Positions 1 to 11,439 of a DNA stretch of 64,000 bases are shown here, piece after piece. Each line of letters opens with the position of its first letter. The first letter of the stretch is position 1. Origin of the DNA: Cyrtodaria siliqua (Eukaryota > Mollusca > Bivalvia > Adapedonta > Hiatellidae); NCBI GenBank assembly GCA_037043455.1, contig JAWPHD010011216.1, positions 1 through 64,000 of the forward strand, in the 5' to 3' direction. The notes under the pieces were generated by a model, which had not been told where the DNA came from, made no database searches, and saw only the letters and a list, made by a program, of their open reading frames with translations. The translations under genes and the position numbers were made by a program.

Positions 1-1028
1 GTTAGGTTGGGGTATTGGATATTAGGATTTGTGTTATGTTTTTGGATGGGTGTTTTGTTATGGAGGTAGGTTTTGGTTGTGGGAGGATGGGAATTGGGGT
101 GTAGAGTGTTGGTTTTGTATGTGTTAAAGGGTGGGATTGGAGAGAATGGGAGTTAGGTGGGTTTGGGGGTGGGGGGAGGGGATTGTATAGTGAAAGGGTG
201 AAGGGGGAAGAGGTGTGGTAGATTTAGGTGGGTGTAAGAATTGATATGGTGTGTTTGGGTGGGGTGTTGGTGGTTGGGAAAGTGAAGTAAGTGAGGTGGA
301 AGAGAGTAGGGTGATGAGAGTTGTTATATGTTGGGGGGGGTGTGTTAGGATGGATTGGGTTTGTTTGTTTGTGGTTGATTTTATAGGATTTAGGGGTGGG
401 GTGTTGAGGTGGTGATGAGGTAGGGGTGTGTTGTTGGGTGGGGTGGGGGTGTGGTGGTAGGGGGTTGTTATGTGGGGTTGGATGGGGGGTAGTATTGTGT
501 TTTAGGATTATATATGAAGAGGTGTGTGTATTTTGAGATATAGAAAATGTTAGATATTTGGATTATATAAAATGTTAGATATTTGATTTATGAAGAAAGT
601 GGAAATTTTGTATATATGATGTTTGGATATTTGGATATATGAAAAATGTTAGATATTTGGATATAGGGAAGAAATTGGATATTTGATATATGATGAGTTG
701 TGGATATTTGAATATATGAAGAATTGTGGATATTTTAATATATGAAGAATGTGATATTTGAATATATGAAGAATGTTGGATATTTTATTAGGTTATGTTT
801 GGGGATGTTATTGTGTGTGGTGGGAAGTTGGTGTGGTTGGGGGTTTGAATTATGTGGAGTAAGTTATATGGTGGTTGGAATTGTGTGGATAATGTAGTGG
901 AGATTGGGTTTGATTGGTGTTGGGGGTATGTATTGATTGTTTGAAGAGATAAGGAGTATGAAGGGATGAGTTTGAATGATTGTGTTAGTGAGGTGGTAGT
1001 TGAGGAGATGTTAATGTATGTGTGTATA
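1..1028. other. Cytosine-free G/T-rich tract
   Basis: No C occurs on the plus strand from base 1 to base 1028; the first C is at 1029 and normal composition resumes within about 50 bases. The first 60 bases hold 21 G, 30 T and 9 A. Bases 1-500 are G/T-rich with G-runs (157-181, 331-338, 430-450). Bases about 520-790 are a degenerate tandem repeat built on GATATTTG and ATATATGAAGAATGTT. No gene is visible. It may be a strand-asymmetric satellite, or a contig-end or base-conversion artefact. Confidence 0.95.
520..790. repeat. Degenerate ~30-bp tandem repeat within the C-free tract
   Basis: Units resembling ATATATGAAGAATGTTGGAT recur with variable spacing and small deletions. This is the only part of the C-free tract with obvious periodicity. 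Confidence 0.7.
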
Positions 1029-1980
1029 CATGGTGTAGGTAGCTACATTAAATTAGCTGTGTTTAGTATATGAGATTCTTAATTCTTACTTTGCTAATGT
1101 GTGTCAAGTGTTAAAGTGTTTCAAACAAGTGTTACTAAGTCGCCTTTATTGTTATGATACAGAAATAATCAGACCAGTAAAATATTATGAATGAAATGTG
1201 GACTGGTCATCATATTGTTTTGTAAGCAGTGGCCAACTCGCAGGCTGAAGGGTTCTGAAAAACCTTAAAAAAACTGAAAGAAATTATTCAAATGCCATGA
1301 AAAATAAAAGAGATATAACTATTGAACATTTACAAAGAAAAATAATTGGAGGCGGCCATCTTGGAACGATGACGTCATCGGGCCTTTTTACCATGTATGG
1401 AATACTGACAAAATGTCCTTTAAAGCAAAGAAAATCACTGCAAATGAAAAATCAGCATACAATTAATACATTTTACATCTGTATATTTATTTTTAATCAA
1501 TTTGCAGTGATTTTCTTAGCTTTAAATTATATTTAGTCAATATTTTCTTGTTTGAAAACAGTGCATCAACCCCTTTAATTCAAAGAAAGAACAGTCCTAT
1601 ATGTAGCGGGCGAAGGGTTAAAATTCAACATCATTGGAATCTATCCTAATAGTCCAAGCGATCAATACATATTTAAATCAGCACAATATTACATAAAAAT
1701 AAATATAATATTTGCATGGGTACTGTAGATAAATTTTAAATTCTTAAATGAATAGTTGCACAATAGTTTTAACCAATACAAGGACCTGGGGATTAAATCA
1801 ACTACCTGGACCTGTTCAAATTAAACTGATTGCCGATAGTGAGAGATTGTAGCAGTGAGATCTATTCTCAACTTTACAGTGCTGTCATGCTGGAATAACA
1901 CGCCTTAGACACATGACATGATACCCCATCCAGTCACAGTATATATACTGATAACTGGATGACCAGTTCAGACTACCCTT
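1029..1980. other. Non-coding, nothing recognised
   Basis: AT-rich sequence of ordinary composition. The open frame at 1297-1536 has no recognisable domain and no splice context. I see no gene or clear repeat here. Confidence 0.5.
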
Positions 1981-2079
1981 TATATGCTGAATGTCATGCA
2001 AGGGATCCATGACATGACTAGTACCATCTATATAGTCTTTGGTATGACCCGTCCTGGGATTGAACCTATAAGAATCTTT

Positions 2080-2214
2080 CATGGGTATCCGGTGAAGATA
2101 GGGAATTCCAACCCGAGGTATACGTGTTTTTATTGGAACCGAGGCTCTGCCGAGGTTCCGATTAAAACACTTATACCGAGGGTTGGAATTTCCTATCTGA
2201 ACCGAACACCCATG
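2080..2214. repeat. Fold-back (inverted repeat) element
   Basis: The left arm (about 2080-2147, ATGGGTATCCGG then GAATTCCAACCC then TTGGAACC) is complementary to the right arm (about 2152-2214) around a short centre near 2148-2153 (CTCTGC). Mismatches are few. The structure looks like a small fold-back or MITE remnant. No target-site duplication was established. Confidence 0.75.
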
Positions 2215-2400
2215 ATAGATTCTTTTTCTTGCATATCAGAAAAATGTTGTGCGTTGACGCCGCCAGCTATTGACGTTTTGCCTGTTTTCCTGCATACCGG
2301 ATGTTGGCGCGCGTGAATTTTATCTCGACCCTAGGGTGAGATGGAAATATCTAGCCCCGGTAAAATGACGGATATCCTTGTCCGGTATGCAAGAATACGA

Positions 2401-2434
2401 CATCTTACATGCGAGGCAGACGCTCTACCATTAG
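2401..2434 (-). pseudogene. tRNA-like 5' half (A-box region)
   Basis: On the minus strand, AATGGTAGAGCGTCTGCCTC matches a D-arm/A-box followed by an anticodon-loop-like CTCGCAT. The 3' half with a B-box is absent and the stem pairing is poor. It is therefore a tRNA-derived fragment, probably from a SINE, and not a working gene. Its 5' end abuts a GAA/TTC tract. Confidence 0.5.
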
Positions 2435-2502
2435 AAGAAGAAAAAGAAGAAGAAGAAGAAGAAGAAGAAGTAGAAGAAGAAGAAGAAGAAAGAAAGAAAA
2501 AA
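2431..2502. repeat. GAA/TTC microsatellite
   Basis: An imperfect (GAA)n tract with AAAAG, GTA and AAAG interruptions. It makes shadow open frames rich in Glu (plus) and Ser (minus) that are not genes. Confidence 0.95.
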
Positions 2503-2959
2503 ATCTTAAGAAACAAAAACAATATGTTTAAACCATCCTAAATTCATATTTTAAATTTACAAATGATATTTACCTATTTACACCCTAAATAAACGTAATA
2601 CACATACTAAAGCAATTTTTATATTCCCTGGAGAATCTCGTACCACATTAACATTGGTGGACTGAATGACAGGTATAACAAACACACTAGTATACAATAT
2701 ACTTAATTAACACCTGCATAAGGCGCTTTTTTACTGCAATCCTTATTTGGGCACAGATGCCAATAAAACTAATCAGGTTAACCACACAGTCATAGGTACA
2801 TTAACATTTTATTGTGTCAGTAGTTCATACATACCTTTGTTAGCTTGTCAAGAGAGTCATAAAATGGATTCATACAAAGAGAGATAAATCTGCATCATAT
2901 ACTAAGGGATAGAACTAAGGAACGAGGACTATTAAAGTCCACCTCAACAAACCATAAGA

Positions 2960-3535
2960 TGGGTGGAACTCAAGAAAGGACCATAACTAATGCTGTCAAA
3001 ATCTTGGGAAGAACCCTAACTTCAACGTTGTAAAAATCAAAATCTTGGGAAGAACCCTAACTAACACTGTAAAAACTTCGAGAAGGCACATAACTAATGT
3101 TGTAAAAATCTTGGGAAGAACCATACCTAAGGTTGTAAAATCTTTGGGAAGGACATAACTAATGTTGTAAAACTCTTTGGAAGAACCATAACTAATGTTG
3201 TAAAAACTTCGGGAAGGATATAACTAATGTTGTAAAAACTTCAGGAAGGACATAACTAATGTAAAAACTTCAGGAAGGACATAACTAATGTTGTAACATT
3301 TTTGGGAAAGACATAACTGTAATTGTAAAAAACTTTGGGAAGGACATAACTAATGTTGTAAAAACTTCGGGAAAGACATAACAAATATTATACAAACTTC
3401 GGGAAAGACATAACAAATATTATACAAACTTTGGGAAGGACATAGGTAACTAGTGTTGTAAAAACTTCGGGAAGGACATAACTAATGTTGTAAGAAATTA
3501 GGGAAGGATCTCAACTAATGTTGTAAGAACAACGA
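2960..3535. repeat. 32-bp minisatellite
   Basis: The unit of about 32 bp contains GGAAGGACATAACTAATGTT and ends GTAAAAACTTC. There are roughly 17 degenerate copies, with local variants such as GGGAAGAACCCTAACT at the left end. Confidence 0.9.
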
Positions 3536-3712
3536 AAATCCTGTTGAAGCTTGTAATTTTCTTTCTTCTTAACGCAGTATTTTCCTCGATTTATTCAAAT
3601 ACTTTTTCTACCTTTAGAATATGTTTAACAGTACAACTTGAAAAGCAAAGAAAATACATTAAAACATCCGATAACTTTCCGGGTTTGTCCAGAAATGAAG
3701 TGTCTAATAAAT

Positions 3713-4089
3713 AGTTATAGGACTGTCCCGAGATTCCTCTGTTTATTGAGAATCTCTATAATTCATCCATGTAATTAACTGACCCCAGAGCAATAAAATA
3801 CCCATTTTTGCACAGCAGGGCATCAATTATCTGACAGCAGATAGCCACATTTAAAAAATTAGAAATAAGTTTGTGTAATAAAATGCTATCTACAAATAGA
3901 GATAAGGCATTGATATATACTTCTAACATTTAATTCTGCATGGAGAAAGATTTAGCTCATTAGCTGGCATGTTAGGTGATTTATTGCCATTTTATTGTCC
4001 TCATGCTGGGTATGCCGACACCAAGCAGATTATCATGTAACTTGAGCTGAGTAGTAACTACTACAGGTTTTCGGAACAGTCCTATAACT
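3713..4089. mobile_element. MITE, AGTTATAGGACTG family, copy 1
   Basis: Terminal inverted repeats are AGTTATAGGACTG on the left and CAGTCCTATAACT on the right. A second copy at 32136-32450 matches along most of the length but lacks about 60 bp near the left end. No transposase frame is present, so this is a non-autonomous DNA element. Confidence 0.85.
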
Positions 4090-4589
4090 GTAAATATGGC
4101 GTCAACAAACTGGATGTTGTAGGAACTAAGAAAAGACTAAGAACTTAGGAAATATTTCAATGCTGCAAGACAGCCATGCATGTGGATCCTGTCAAATGCA
4201 GAAACTTCTCCTGAACAAAGCAATCAAAATGGAAACCTCGGGGAATTGGGTTTTATACTACTAAGGCTATTGTCAAACTTTTTCAAATATTATACTATAG
4301 TCTATAATTTATGCTTCCTTCGTTCTTGGAAAATAATTAAAAGTGTCCGACTACCGATGTTGCCATCTGAAAACATTTATCTGCCATCTTTGTAATTATT
4401 GGTTGTTTATTGTTTGACTGGAAATCAATTTTGCGTTATTTTAGAAGTAAAACAAAGAACATTTTTTATTTCAAACAAAAATGACAGTAAATCAAAATGT
4501 AACATTTAATAAAGTTTAGAATCAGGCAAAGGAGATGAAGTATTGTTTATAAAGGTTGCGAGTGTTTTGCTGTATAGAGATTTATTACA

Positions 4590-5660
4590 TCAATTCTAAT
4601 CAAACTCTTTCACCTGATATTGCATTACATTTCCAGTCAAATCCCTTCATCTGATATTGCATTACATATGTTCCCAGTCAAATCTGTTCATTTGATATTG
4701 CATCATGGTACATGAGTTTCCAGACAAATCTGTTCATTTGATATTGCATCATGGTACATGAGTTTCCAGACAAATCCTTTCATCTGATATTGCATTACGG
4801 TACATGAGTTTCCAGTCAAATCCCTTCACCTGATATTGCATCATGGTACATGAGTTTCCAGACAAATCCTTTCATCTGATATTGCATTACATGAGTTTCC
4901 AGTCAAATAATCAAACTGTTTCACCTGATATTGCATTACAGTACATGAGTTCCCAGTCAAATCCATTCACTGATATTGTATTACATGAATTTCCGGACAA
5001 ATCCCTTCATCTGATATTGTATTACATGAGTTTCCAGTCAAAAACAATAAAACTGTTTCACCTGATATTGCATTACAGTACATGAGTTCCCAGTCAAATC
5101 TCTTAACCTGATATTGCATTATGGTACATGAGTTTCCAGACAAATCCCTTCATCTGATATTGTATTATATGAGTTTCCAGTCAAATAATCAAACTGTTTC
5201 ACCTGATATTGCATTACAGTACATGAGTTCCCAGTCAAATCCCTTTACCTGATATCGTATTACATGGGTTTCCAGACAAATTTCTTCGTCTGATATTGCA
5301 TAACTTGACTGGGCACTCATGCCCAGTGATATCCATTAATCTGATATTGTATAACATGAGTGTCCAATCAAAGCCTTTTATCTGAAATTGCATTACCTAA
5401 GTGTCCAATCAAATCATCTTATTTCATTGCATAATGTTTCCAATCAAATCCTTTTATCTGATATTGCATTATCTAAGTGTCCAATCAAATAATTTTATTT
5501 CATATTTACGTTAAGTGTCCTATCAAATCCTTTCATATTACCTGAGTGTCCAATCAAATTGTTTCATTTTATATTGCATTACGTTAGTGTCCAATCAAAT
5601 CCTTTCATCTCATATTACAGAGTTTACATTCAAATCCTTTTATCTCATATTGCCTTTGAC
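4590..5660. repeat. ~46-bp minisatellite with ~140-bp higher-order repeat
   Basis: The unit carries CTGATATTGCATTAC, then ACATGAGTTTCCAGTCAAAT. From about 4900 a variant containing AAACTGTTTCACCTG recurs near 4912, 5050 and 5191, giving a higher-order period of about 140 bp. Copies decay towards the right end. Confidence 0.9.
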
Positions 5661-5814
5661 GTTAGAAATTGTTCTTCTGTTTCAAGACTGATGAATGTAC
5701 TGTTCCTCTGGGTTTATATGATACAAGCATGATACCACTAGACCATGGCTATGTCACACGATTTAATGAAATGTTGGAATTCATAGATCCGTAAAGATCG
5801 GTAGACTCGCCCAC

Positions 5815-6130
5815 TGAAGTAGTATTATTGATGTGAGATTAAATTGCTCTTCAACAGCGTATAGATTGTTTCGAGCCGCCTCAGAGAGAGGAGAGATACA
5901 CAGGAATTCGGGAACCGTGCCCTACTCTCAAATAGATTTCTATCGTTCTTTAACGTGCTCGGAGGATATACTTCCCTATACAGATCAGCCCAGTTTCCTT
6001 CCCCATCAATGGACAAGGATAAGAGGAACGTCTAGTCTAAGAATACCAAAGAAACCCAGAGGGGCTGGTGAGGCTCATACCGGTGATCTCTGGATTCAGG
6101 GTCAACTGGGTCTACACGGCCCCTTCAAAT
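5815..6130 (-). mobile_element. tRNA-derived SINE (family A), minus copy
   Basis: On the minus strand a degenerate tRNA-like head (near 6128) is followed by a body containing CGAGCACGTTAAAGAACGAT and a tail rich in CTCTCTCTGAGGCGGCTC. The body matches copies at 21481-21800 (plus), 27160-27425 (plus) and 42333-42545 (minus). Confidence 0.8.
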
Positions 6131-6134
6131 AATC

Positions 6135-7015
6135 AAAAGTCATTTTGCATAGCTAGACCAGGTTTCTCATTAAAATTGCTTTGAAATGCATTATGTATTT
6201 TTTTTCTTTTATTTATAGGCAGCTACGCGCCTGAAACGCGTAAAACATCTTTATAATTATATTTCTTTATATATGACCTGAAGTGCATTGCACTGAGCCA
6301 CTACTGAAGAAATTTTGATAGATATAAAATGATACCTTTAACCAGAATACCGACTAATACCAGTTACTCCTCTAGTTAATCCTACACACATTCTACAGTT
6401 ATTAACAGAAACAATAAAGACATAAAGATAAAACTTGATGATTATAGCACCAATTTGCAAACAACTCATACCTGGCTTATCATTTCTCCATTTCTTTCAT
6501 TGCTAACAAACCTTAGTCTAAATGTTTCCAAGTGTATTATAAATTATCAATTTATCTAAAAATAAACATCTTGAGGTATTAGTGTTCGTTTGGGTCAGGT
6601 ATTTATAAAACTTTGTCATGGGACACCATCAAGCAGGTACACAGAGAATTTGCAGAGTGCAGTCGCAGGTAGCATGGTGCACTTGATAACACAGTTGACC
6701 TTCACAAGGTAACTCTTATCTGTAAATGTTTCTATTTTGAAAGTCAGTATTTTGACTTTATATCAGTCAAATGTAATTCAGATTAAGTTCAAACTTTTTA
6801 AAGATTTCGACACAGTTTTTTTCAAGAACACGATATACATAGTTTTATTACGCATAGCGATTGCAATGGCTTCTCTCGAGGATTGACAAACTTAAATCAA
6901 TTTACTTCTCTGATAGACTGGATTGAGAATTACATCTTTTATAGATTGGACCTACTTTTCTGGTAGACTGGATTGGGAATAGTCTCGGCCTGACCAAACT
7001 GCATCATGCATGTCT
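6135..7015. other. Non-coding, nothing recognised
   Basis: No supported gene. Downstream exons of the PX-kinase gene would be expected somewhere left of 8498 on the minus strand, but I found no kinase motif here. Confidence 0.4.
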
Positions 7016-7018
7016 TGA

Positions 7019-7552
7019 GGGTCCCAAAGGGGTTTTGCGTGAAAACGTGATCGGGGTGTTTTTAAAAACGTGACACGTGAAACAAACAATATTTTTGCGT
7101 GATTGAGTGAAAATTATATCAGCTAGATCCGTGATTTTGGTCTTGGTAAAACGTGATCGCGTGATTTGGTGACGTGAAACGTGAATTTTTAGTCCTTTTC
7201 AGTCTTTTTAGTGTCCCTCCTCCTCCCAGGTACGTGAAATGTTCTCTTTTTGTCATAACTTTTATACCACATGAGATGCCAGAATGCTGTTGTCAATTTG
7301 AAAGCCTCAGAATACATCTGACGGCTCAAGTCTGTGTGTGATTATGTGTGATTATGTGTGGTTTTGTTTTGTTGTTTTTTTGTTGTTGTTGCAACCCACA
7401 CATTGTACTAGAGAAGCTCGAGCCTATAGCGCTTCACGTCTGCTCATCCACATTTAACGTGAAATGTGAAAGTTCTGCTATTTTCACGTGAAGACGTGAT
7501 CCTTGTTTTTATTTTACGTGATCACGTGAACACAACCCCCCTTTGGGACCCC
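7019..7552. mobile_element. DNA element with GGGTCCCAAAG termini
   Basis: The left end GGGTCCCAAAGGGG and right end CCCCCCTTTGGGACCC are inverted repeats. The interior is filled with variants of ACGTGAT, ACGTGAAA and TCACGTGA in both orientations, denser towards the ends. A possible degenerate flanking duplication is TGTCTTGA/TGTCTTAC. There is no transposase. Confidence 0.8.
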
Positions 7553-7917
7553 CTGTCTTACCTGATGATATCAGTCTGGGAAGAATATGCTATTTTTCGC
7601 ACCCACTAGTGCTTAGTTGATTTTTATTCTGGTGCTTTTTCATACATATACATGTCGAAAATGTCAATCGTTGCATGTCAGACGTCGTTTTGTAAATAAA
7701 CTTACAACATCCACTGTTGATGTCGTCAATGCACCAGTTACATTTTTTTTTACATCCTTTGCTGCTTCTCACAAGTTAAAAATAAGAAATTAACATGTAC
7801 ATTAATCCATACAACCTTGAAAATGCTGCATGTATGCATTTTTAAATGTCCAATTGAATTGCTCAAAGTCTTACCCCCAAATTGAGGGGTGATTTTGACT
7901 AACCAACTTTCCCCAGG

Positions 7918-8030
7918 CATTGGTTGTGAATCCTCAAAGCCTATTGTAGTTGTGAATCCTCAAAGCCTATTGTAGTTGTGAATCCTCAAAGCCTATTGTA
8001 GTTGTGAATCCTCAAAGCCTATTGTAGTGA
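7918..8030. repeat. 26-bp tandem repeat, four copies
   Basis: Four near-perfect copies of a unit containing TGTGAATCCTCAAAGCCTAT. The low divergence suggests recent expansion. Confidence 0.9.
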
Positions 8031-8076
8031 AGAAATCAGAAGTAGGCAGGTGATACAGAATAAATTAGGAATAAAT

Positions 8077-8480
8077 TTAATTGAATTGGGGTTTTAAGGC
8101 GCACCAACACATGAAAAGGTTATATGGCACCTAACAGGCATGAACATGCCAGGCTCATCTTCCATGTACATCGAGATAAAATATGGAAAATGGGCCTAGA
8201 ACCTTCTCACCCTGAACTGCAGAGTTGCTGCAAATTCTATCGTAGAAACTCCATTTACGCTGGAGCCACGTTATTGTTTTTCTGCCACTGCTCTTTTGAT
8301 GCAAGCGAGATAGCACCTGAAACAATGCAGGGATCATGATGAAGACCTTTAATGAACATGAACAAAAAATGATAAAATGAACATGAATTTTGGGGGATTC
8401 TACCCCTCTGCCTACCCCTCCAAAGGGATCTGCAGTGGCCCTATTCTTTGCCCTGTGACCAAACGGGGGCCCCTGGGAAA
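8077..8480. mobile_element. MITE-like repeat, AATTGAATTGGGGTTTTAAGG family, copy 1
   Basis: Starts with GAATTGGGGTTTTAAGGCGC and runs through a body shared with 23115-23525. The first ~130 bp also match the short element at 38786-39020. The right end (CAAACGGGGGCCCC) is shared only with the 23-kb copy. It lies just downstream of the minus-strand PX exon, in the following intron. Confidence 0.8.
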
Positions 8481-8497
8481 TTAGGAATAAAACTTAC

Positions 8498-8643
8498 TTC
8501 TCTGATAGACTAGGATGGAGCGTTAACTTCTTTATGAATTCATCCAGACCTTCCCTCCGCTGTTGTATAAACTCCGGATCTAAGTTACCAAAGATCTTCT
8601 TTCCTGGCAGTCGTAGATTGGCCTCAGGACAAATACGTTTCAC
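8498..8643 (-). CDS. SGK3: PX-domain exon (C-terminal half), SGK3-like kinase
   Basis: This is an internal exon on the minus strand. An acceptor (polypyrimidine run ending TTTTTTCAG) precedes 8643 and a consensus donor GTAAGT follows 8498, giving 146 nt: 48 codons plus two bases (phase 2). It encodes the second half of a PX domain. LRLPGKKIFG is the Pro-rich/basic loop, and DPEFIQQRREGLDEFIKKLT forms the two long helices with the QRR-x-GL-x-EFI pattern of SGK3. SGK3 is a Ser/Thr kinase that PX targets to endosomes through PI3P, downstream of PI3K/PDK1. The preceding exon is 41212-41295, and the phase-0 junction places the two pieces contiguously in the domain. Kinase exons are not visible to the left. 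Sorting nexins (SNX16-like) share this fold and are the main alternative. Confidence 0.8.
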
Positions 8644-9359
8644 CTGAAAAAATATATGACAAAGTATGTAATAAAATAAACCGATTTTATTGTGTGTCTT
8701 TCCGGAGAGGTTCATTTTACACATACCTGAAAATGTAGCAGACAAGAATAGTAATTTTGTCAAATTTGATCTTGTATATTTTTGCCTAACACTGTTAAAT
8801 ACATGTAATGCCGTTTCAAATGTACCTCCTTTGTAATAAATGTCTATGGTTACGTTCAATTCATCGACTTCAGCAACATCATGACCAAGTTGGTTTGAAT
8901 AACCACTTGCAGCTCCGCTTCGAGTGTGATTTTTGGAGGCAAATGGTCACCAATATCAAGATTGACATCTACAGATGGGATACATGTCACTGATGGCCAA
9001 TCACGAGGTCAGTGCATGGACATGGAAGGTAAAACAAGATGAAGAATGAAGAATAATATATACTACTAAATTGTGCTCATTGCTGTTGATAAGGACCCAC
9101 AAAAAGAAAACTAAAATTGCACCTACCAAGGTACATAAACATTGGTTATTCAATCAGTTCAACATGAGGAAAATAAGAAGAAAACAACATTATAATGTTA
9201 CATAAACTGATCAATACTAGAACTGTTGCTAAAGGCAGAACCCTGCACTTTATTGCACCAATAAATGATTCCTTTACATTCACTTGAAACTGAATCATCA
9301 GAAAAACAATCCATAGGCCAGGCCAATGAATGGGTAGTAAAGGATTCCCACTGGCTAAA

Positions 9360-10980
9360 ACTACAAAGGGTCATAACTCATGAAAAAATAATGAAATCAA
9401 AAATCTTTTTCTTTACTAACATATTCACCTCAAAGTAAATGAGCATACCAAGTATTAAAACAATCCATCTAAAAATGAATGAGGAGTTAGACATGCGAGA
9501 TTACCCTATATAATAGATGTAAGAAATCAAAGGGCCATAACTCAGGTAAAAATGATCAAATCAATAAACAAATTAAGCACTAACATCTTCACATCATACT
9601 TAATCAGCATGCCAAATATTAAAACAATCCATCAAATAATGAATGAGGAGTTTGACACACGAGAGTTCACTAAATATAATATATGTAAGAAAATCAATGG
9701 GCCATAACTCATATAACAAGAGGTCAATGACCTTGAAGCTCTACTGACTGATTTTGATTTCAGGAAGTAGTCGCTACAGACTTGTTTTTTGAAAATTTAT
9801 TTTTAGCCGTTGCGGCCATCTTGAATTTCCGGCCGACCTGAAATTTTGCTAGGATCAATGACATCAAGAGCAACATTCCTGAGAAGTTTCATGAAAATCC
9901 TTCAAGTAGTTTCAGAGGAGTAGTCGCTACAAGTTTTCATCATATAACTCTATGTAAACAAAGATGGCCACTGGCAGCCATGTTTAACGTCGAATCAAAA
10001 TAATGTTTGACTCGGATAACCATCATGTCATGCTGATCTTTTTACAAAAAGTCCCATATCAATATCAATTATAGTTTTCAAGACGTAGTCGCTACAAACT
10101 TCTTTTTTAAAAATCTATTTTTAGCTGTCGTGGCCATCTTGAATTTCTGGCCAATCTGAAATTTTGCTAGGATCAATAAGACATTAAGAGCAACATTCCT
10201 GTAAAGTTCCATGAAAATCCGCCAAGTAGTTTCAAAGGAGTAGTTGCTACAAGTTTTTACTATATAACTCTATGTAAACAAAGATGGCCGCTGGCAGCCA
10301 TGTTTAACGTTGAATCAAAACAATTTTTGACAAGGACCAACATCATGTCATGCTGATCATTTTAGAAAAAGTCCCATATCAATATCACTTATAGTTTTCA
10401 AGAAGTAGTCGCTACAAACTTGTTTTTTAAAAACCTATTTTTAGATCTGGCGGCCATCTTGGATTCCACATCAACATGAATTTTTGCTAGGATCAACTAG
10501 ACTTCATGGGCAACATTTCTGTAAAGTTTCATGAAAATCCATTCAGTAGTTTCAGAGGAGTAGTCGCTACAAAAAAAAGTTTACGGACAGACAGACGGAC
10601 GGACAGACGGACGACGGACGCCGCACCACGTCATAAGCTCTGCTGATCTCTGATCAGTAGAGCTAAAAATGATCAAATCAAAAATCATTTTCTTTGCTAA
10701 CATCTTCACATCATACTTAATCAGCACATACAATATTAAAACAATCCACCAAAACCTGTATGAGGAGTTAAACACACAAGATGTTGGCCCTATATAATAT
10801 ATATAGATTAAAAAATCAAAGGGCCATAACTCGTGTAAAACTGACTCAATCTAAAATCTAAAATCTTTTTCTTCACTGACATCTTCACATTATACTTAAT
10901 CAGCCTATACTTAATCAGCATGCGAAATATTAAAACAATCCATCAAATAATGAACGAGTAGTTGAACACAGTCAAGATTT
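9360..10980. repeat. ~160-bp tandem array, interrupted at 9717-10668
   Basis: Units carry GGGCCATAACTCA, TCTTTTTCTT, ATCTTCACATCATACTTAAT and CAATCCATCAAATAATGAA. Units lie at 9360-9715 and resume at 10669-10980, so the Helentron-like element between them landed in an existing array. Confidence 0.85.
9717..10668 (+). mobile_element. Helentron-like non-autonomous element, family 1, copy A
   Basis: Begins ACAAGAGGTCAATGACC, with AGCTCTACTGA just inside. Ends with a hairpin (GCTCT...AGAGC, 10637-10663) and then TAAAAA. The 5' AGCTCTACTGA is complementary to the 3' TCAGTAGAGCT, so subterminal inverted repeats are present. The interior is about 2.7 units of a ~300-bp tandem repeat (GTAGTCGCTACAA, GGCCGCTGGCAGCCATGTTTA), followed by GACGGACGGACAG microsatellite. 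This plan resembles Helentron-associated elements; the assignment is inference. Copy B is at 33594-35270. Confidence 0.65.
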
Positions 10981-11321
10981 TGGTCTACGGATTGACGGAC
11001 GAACAGACGGACAGACAAGCTCAAATCTGTATAACCCTCCTTCAACTTCATTGGCGTGGTGTATAATAATATAAGGTGAATTGAAAACAAGCGAAGTAAA
11101 TGCAGTGTTTCTTATTTCAATCAACTTTATCTGAAGCCTCAGATTGTCTAGCATCCATTGGCATATCTCAAAATTCAAGAGTATATCATTCTATTTCAGT
11201 TATTTGTCTAACTTTTGGCATACAGTAGTTGAAGATCTGCTATCTCAATATTCAGGAATTTAAATAAATGAAACATATAAAACAAGGACAGGATTCTCTA
11301 CTGGCTATCATGGATCTCATA

Positions 11322-11390
11322 TACCGTGTTTCCCTTAATAGTAGCGCCCAGGCACTATGCAAAATGCCAAGGCGGCTCTTCTAAAAAGAA
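11322..11390. repeat. Dispersed repeat end, ATACCGTGTTTCCC motif
   Basis: CCGTGTTTCCCTTAATAGTA and the following CGCCCAGG...AAAATGCCAAG are matched in reverse orientation at 20130-20192 (GAACGCCCACTTGCCATTTTGCAC...AATACGGT). The two are likely termini of one dispersed family. Confidence 0.55.
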
Positions 11391-11439
11391 ATGTTTTCAT
11401 TGTTATACAAAAGATCGAACAGTTATTGAATTTATTGGA

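Noticed and set aside
1..1028. Simple bisulfite-like C-to-T conversion as the full explanation for the C-free tract
   Set aside because: G is itself very high (21 of the first 60 bases), so the unconverted sequence would have been extremely G/C-rich, unlike the rest of the window. It remains possible but is not sufficient on present evidence.
1..8497. Kinase-domain exons of the SGK3-like gene
   Set aside because: Expected on the minus strand to the left, but no glycine loop, HRD-like or DFG motif was seen in the open frames; they probably lie outside the window.
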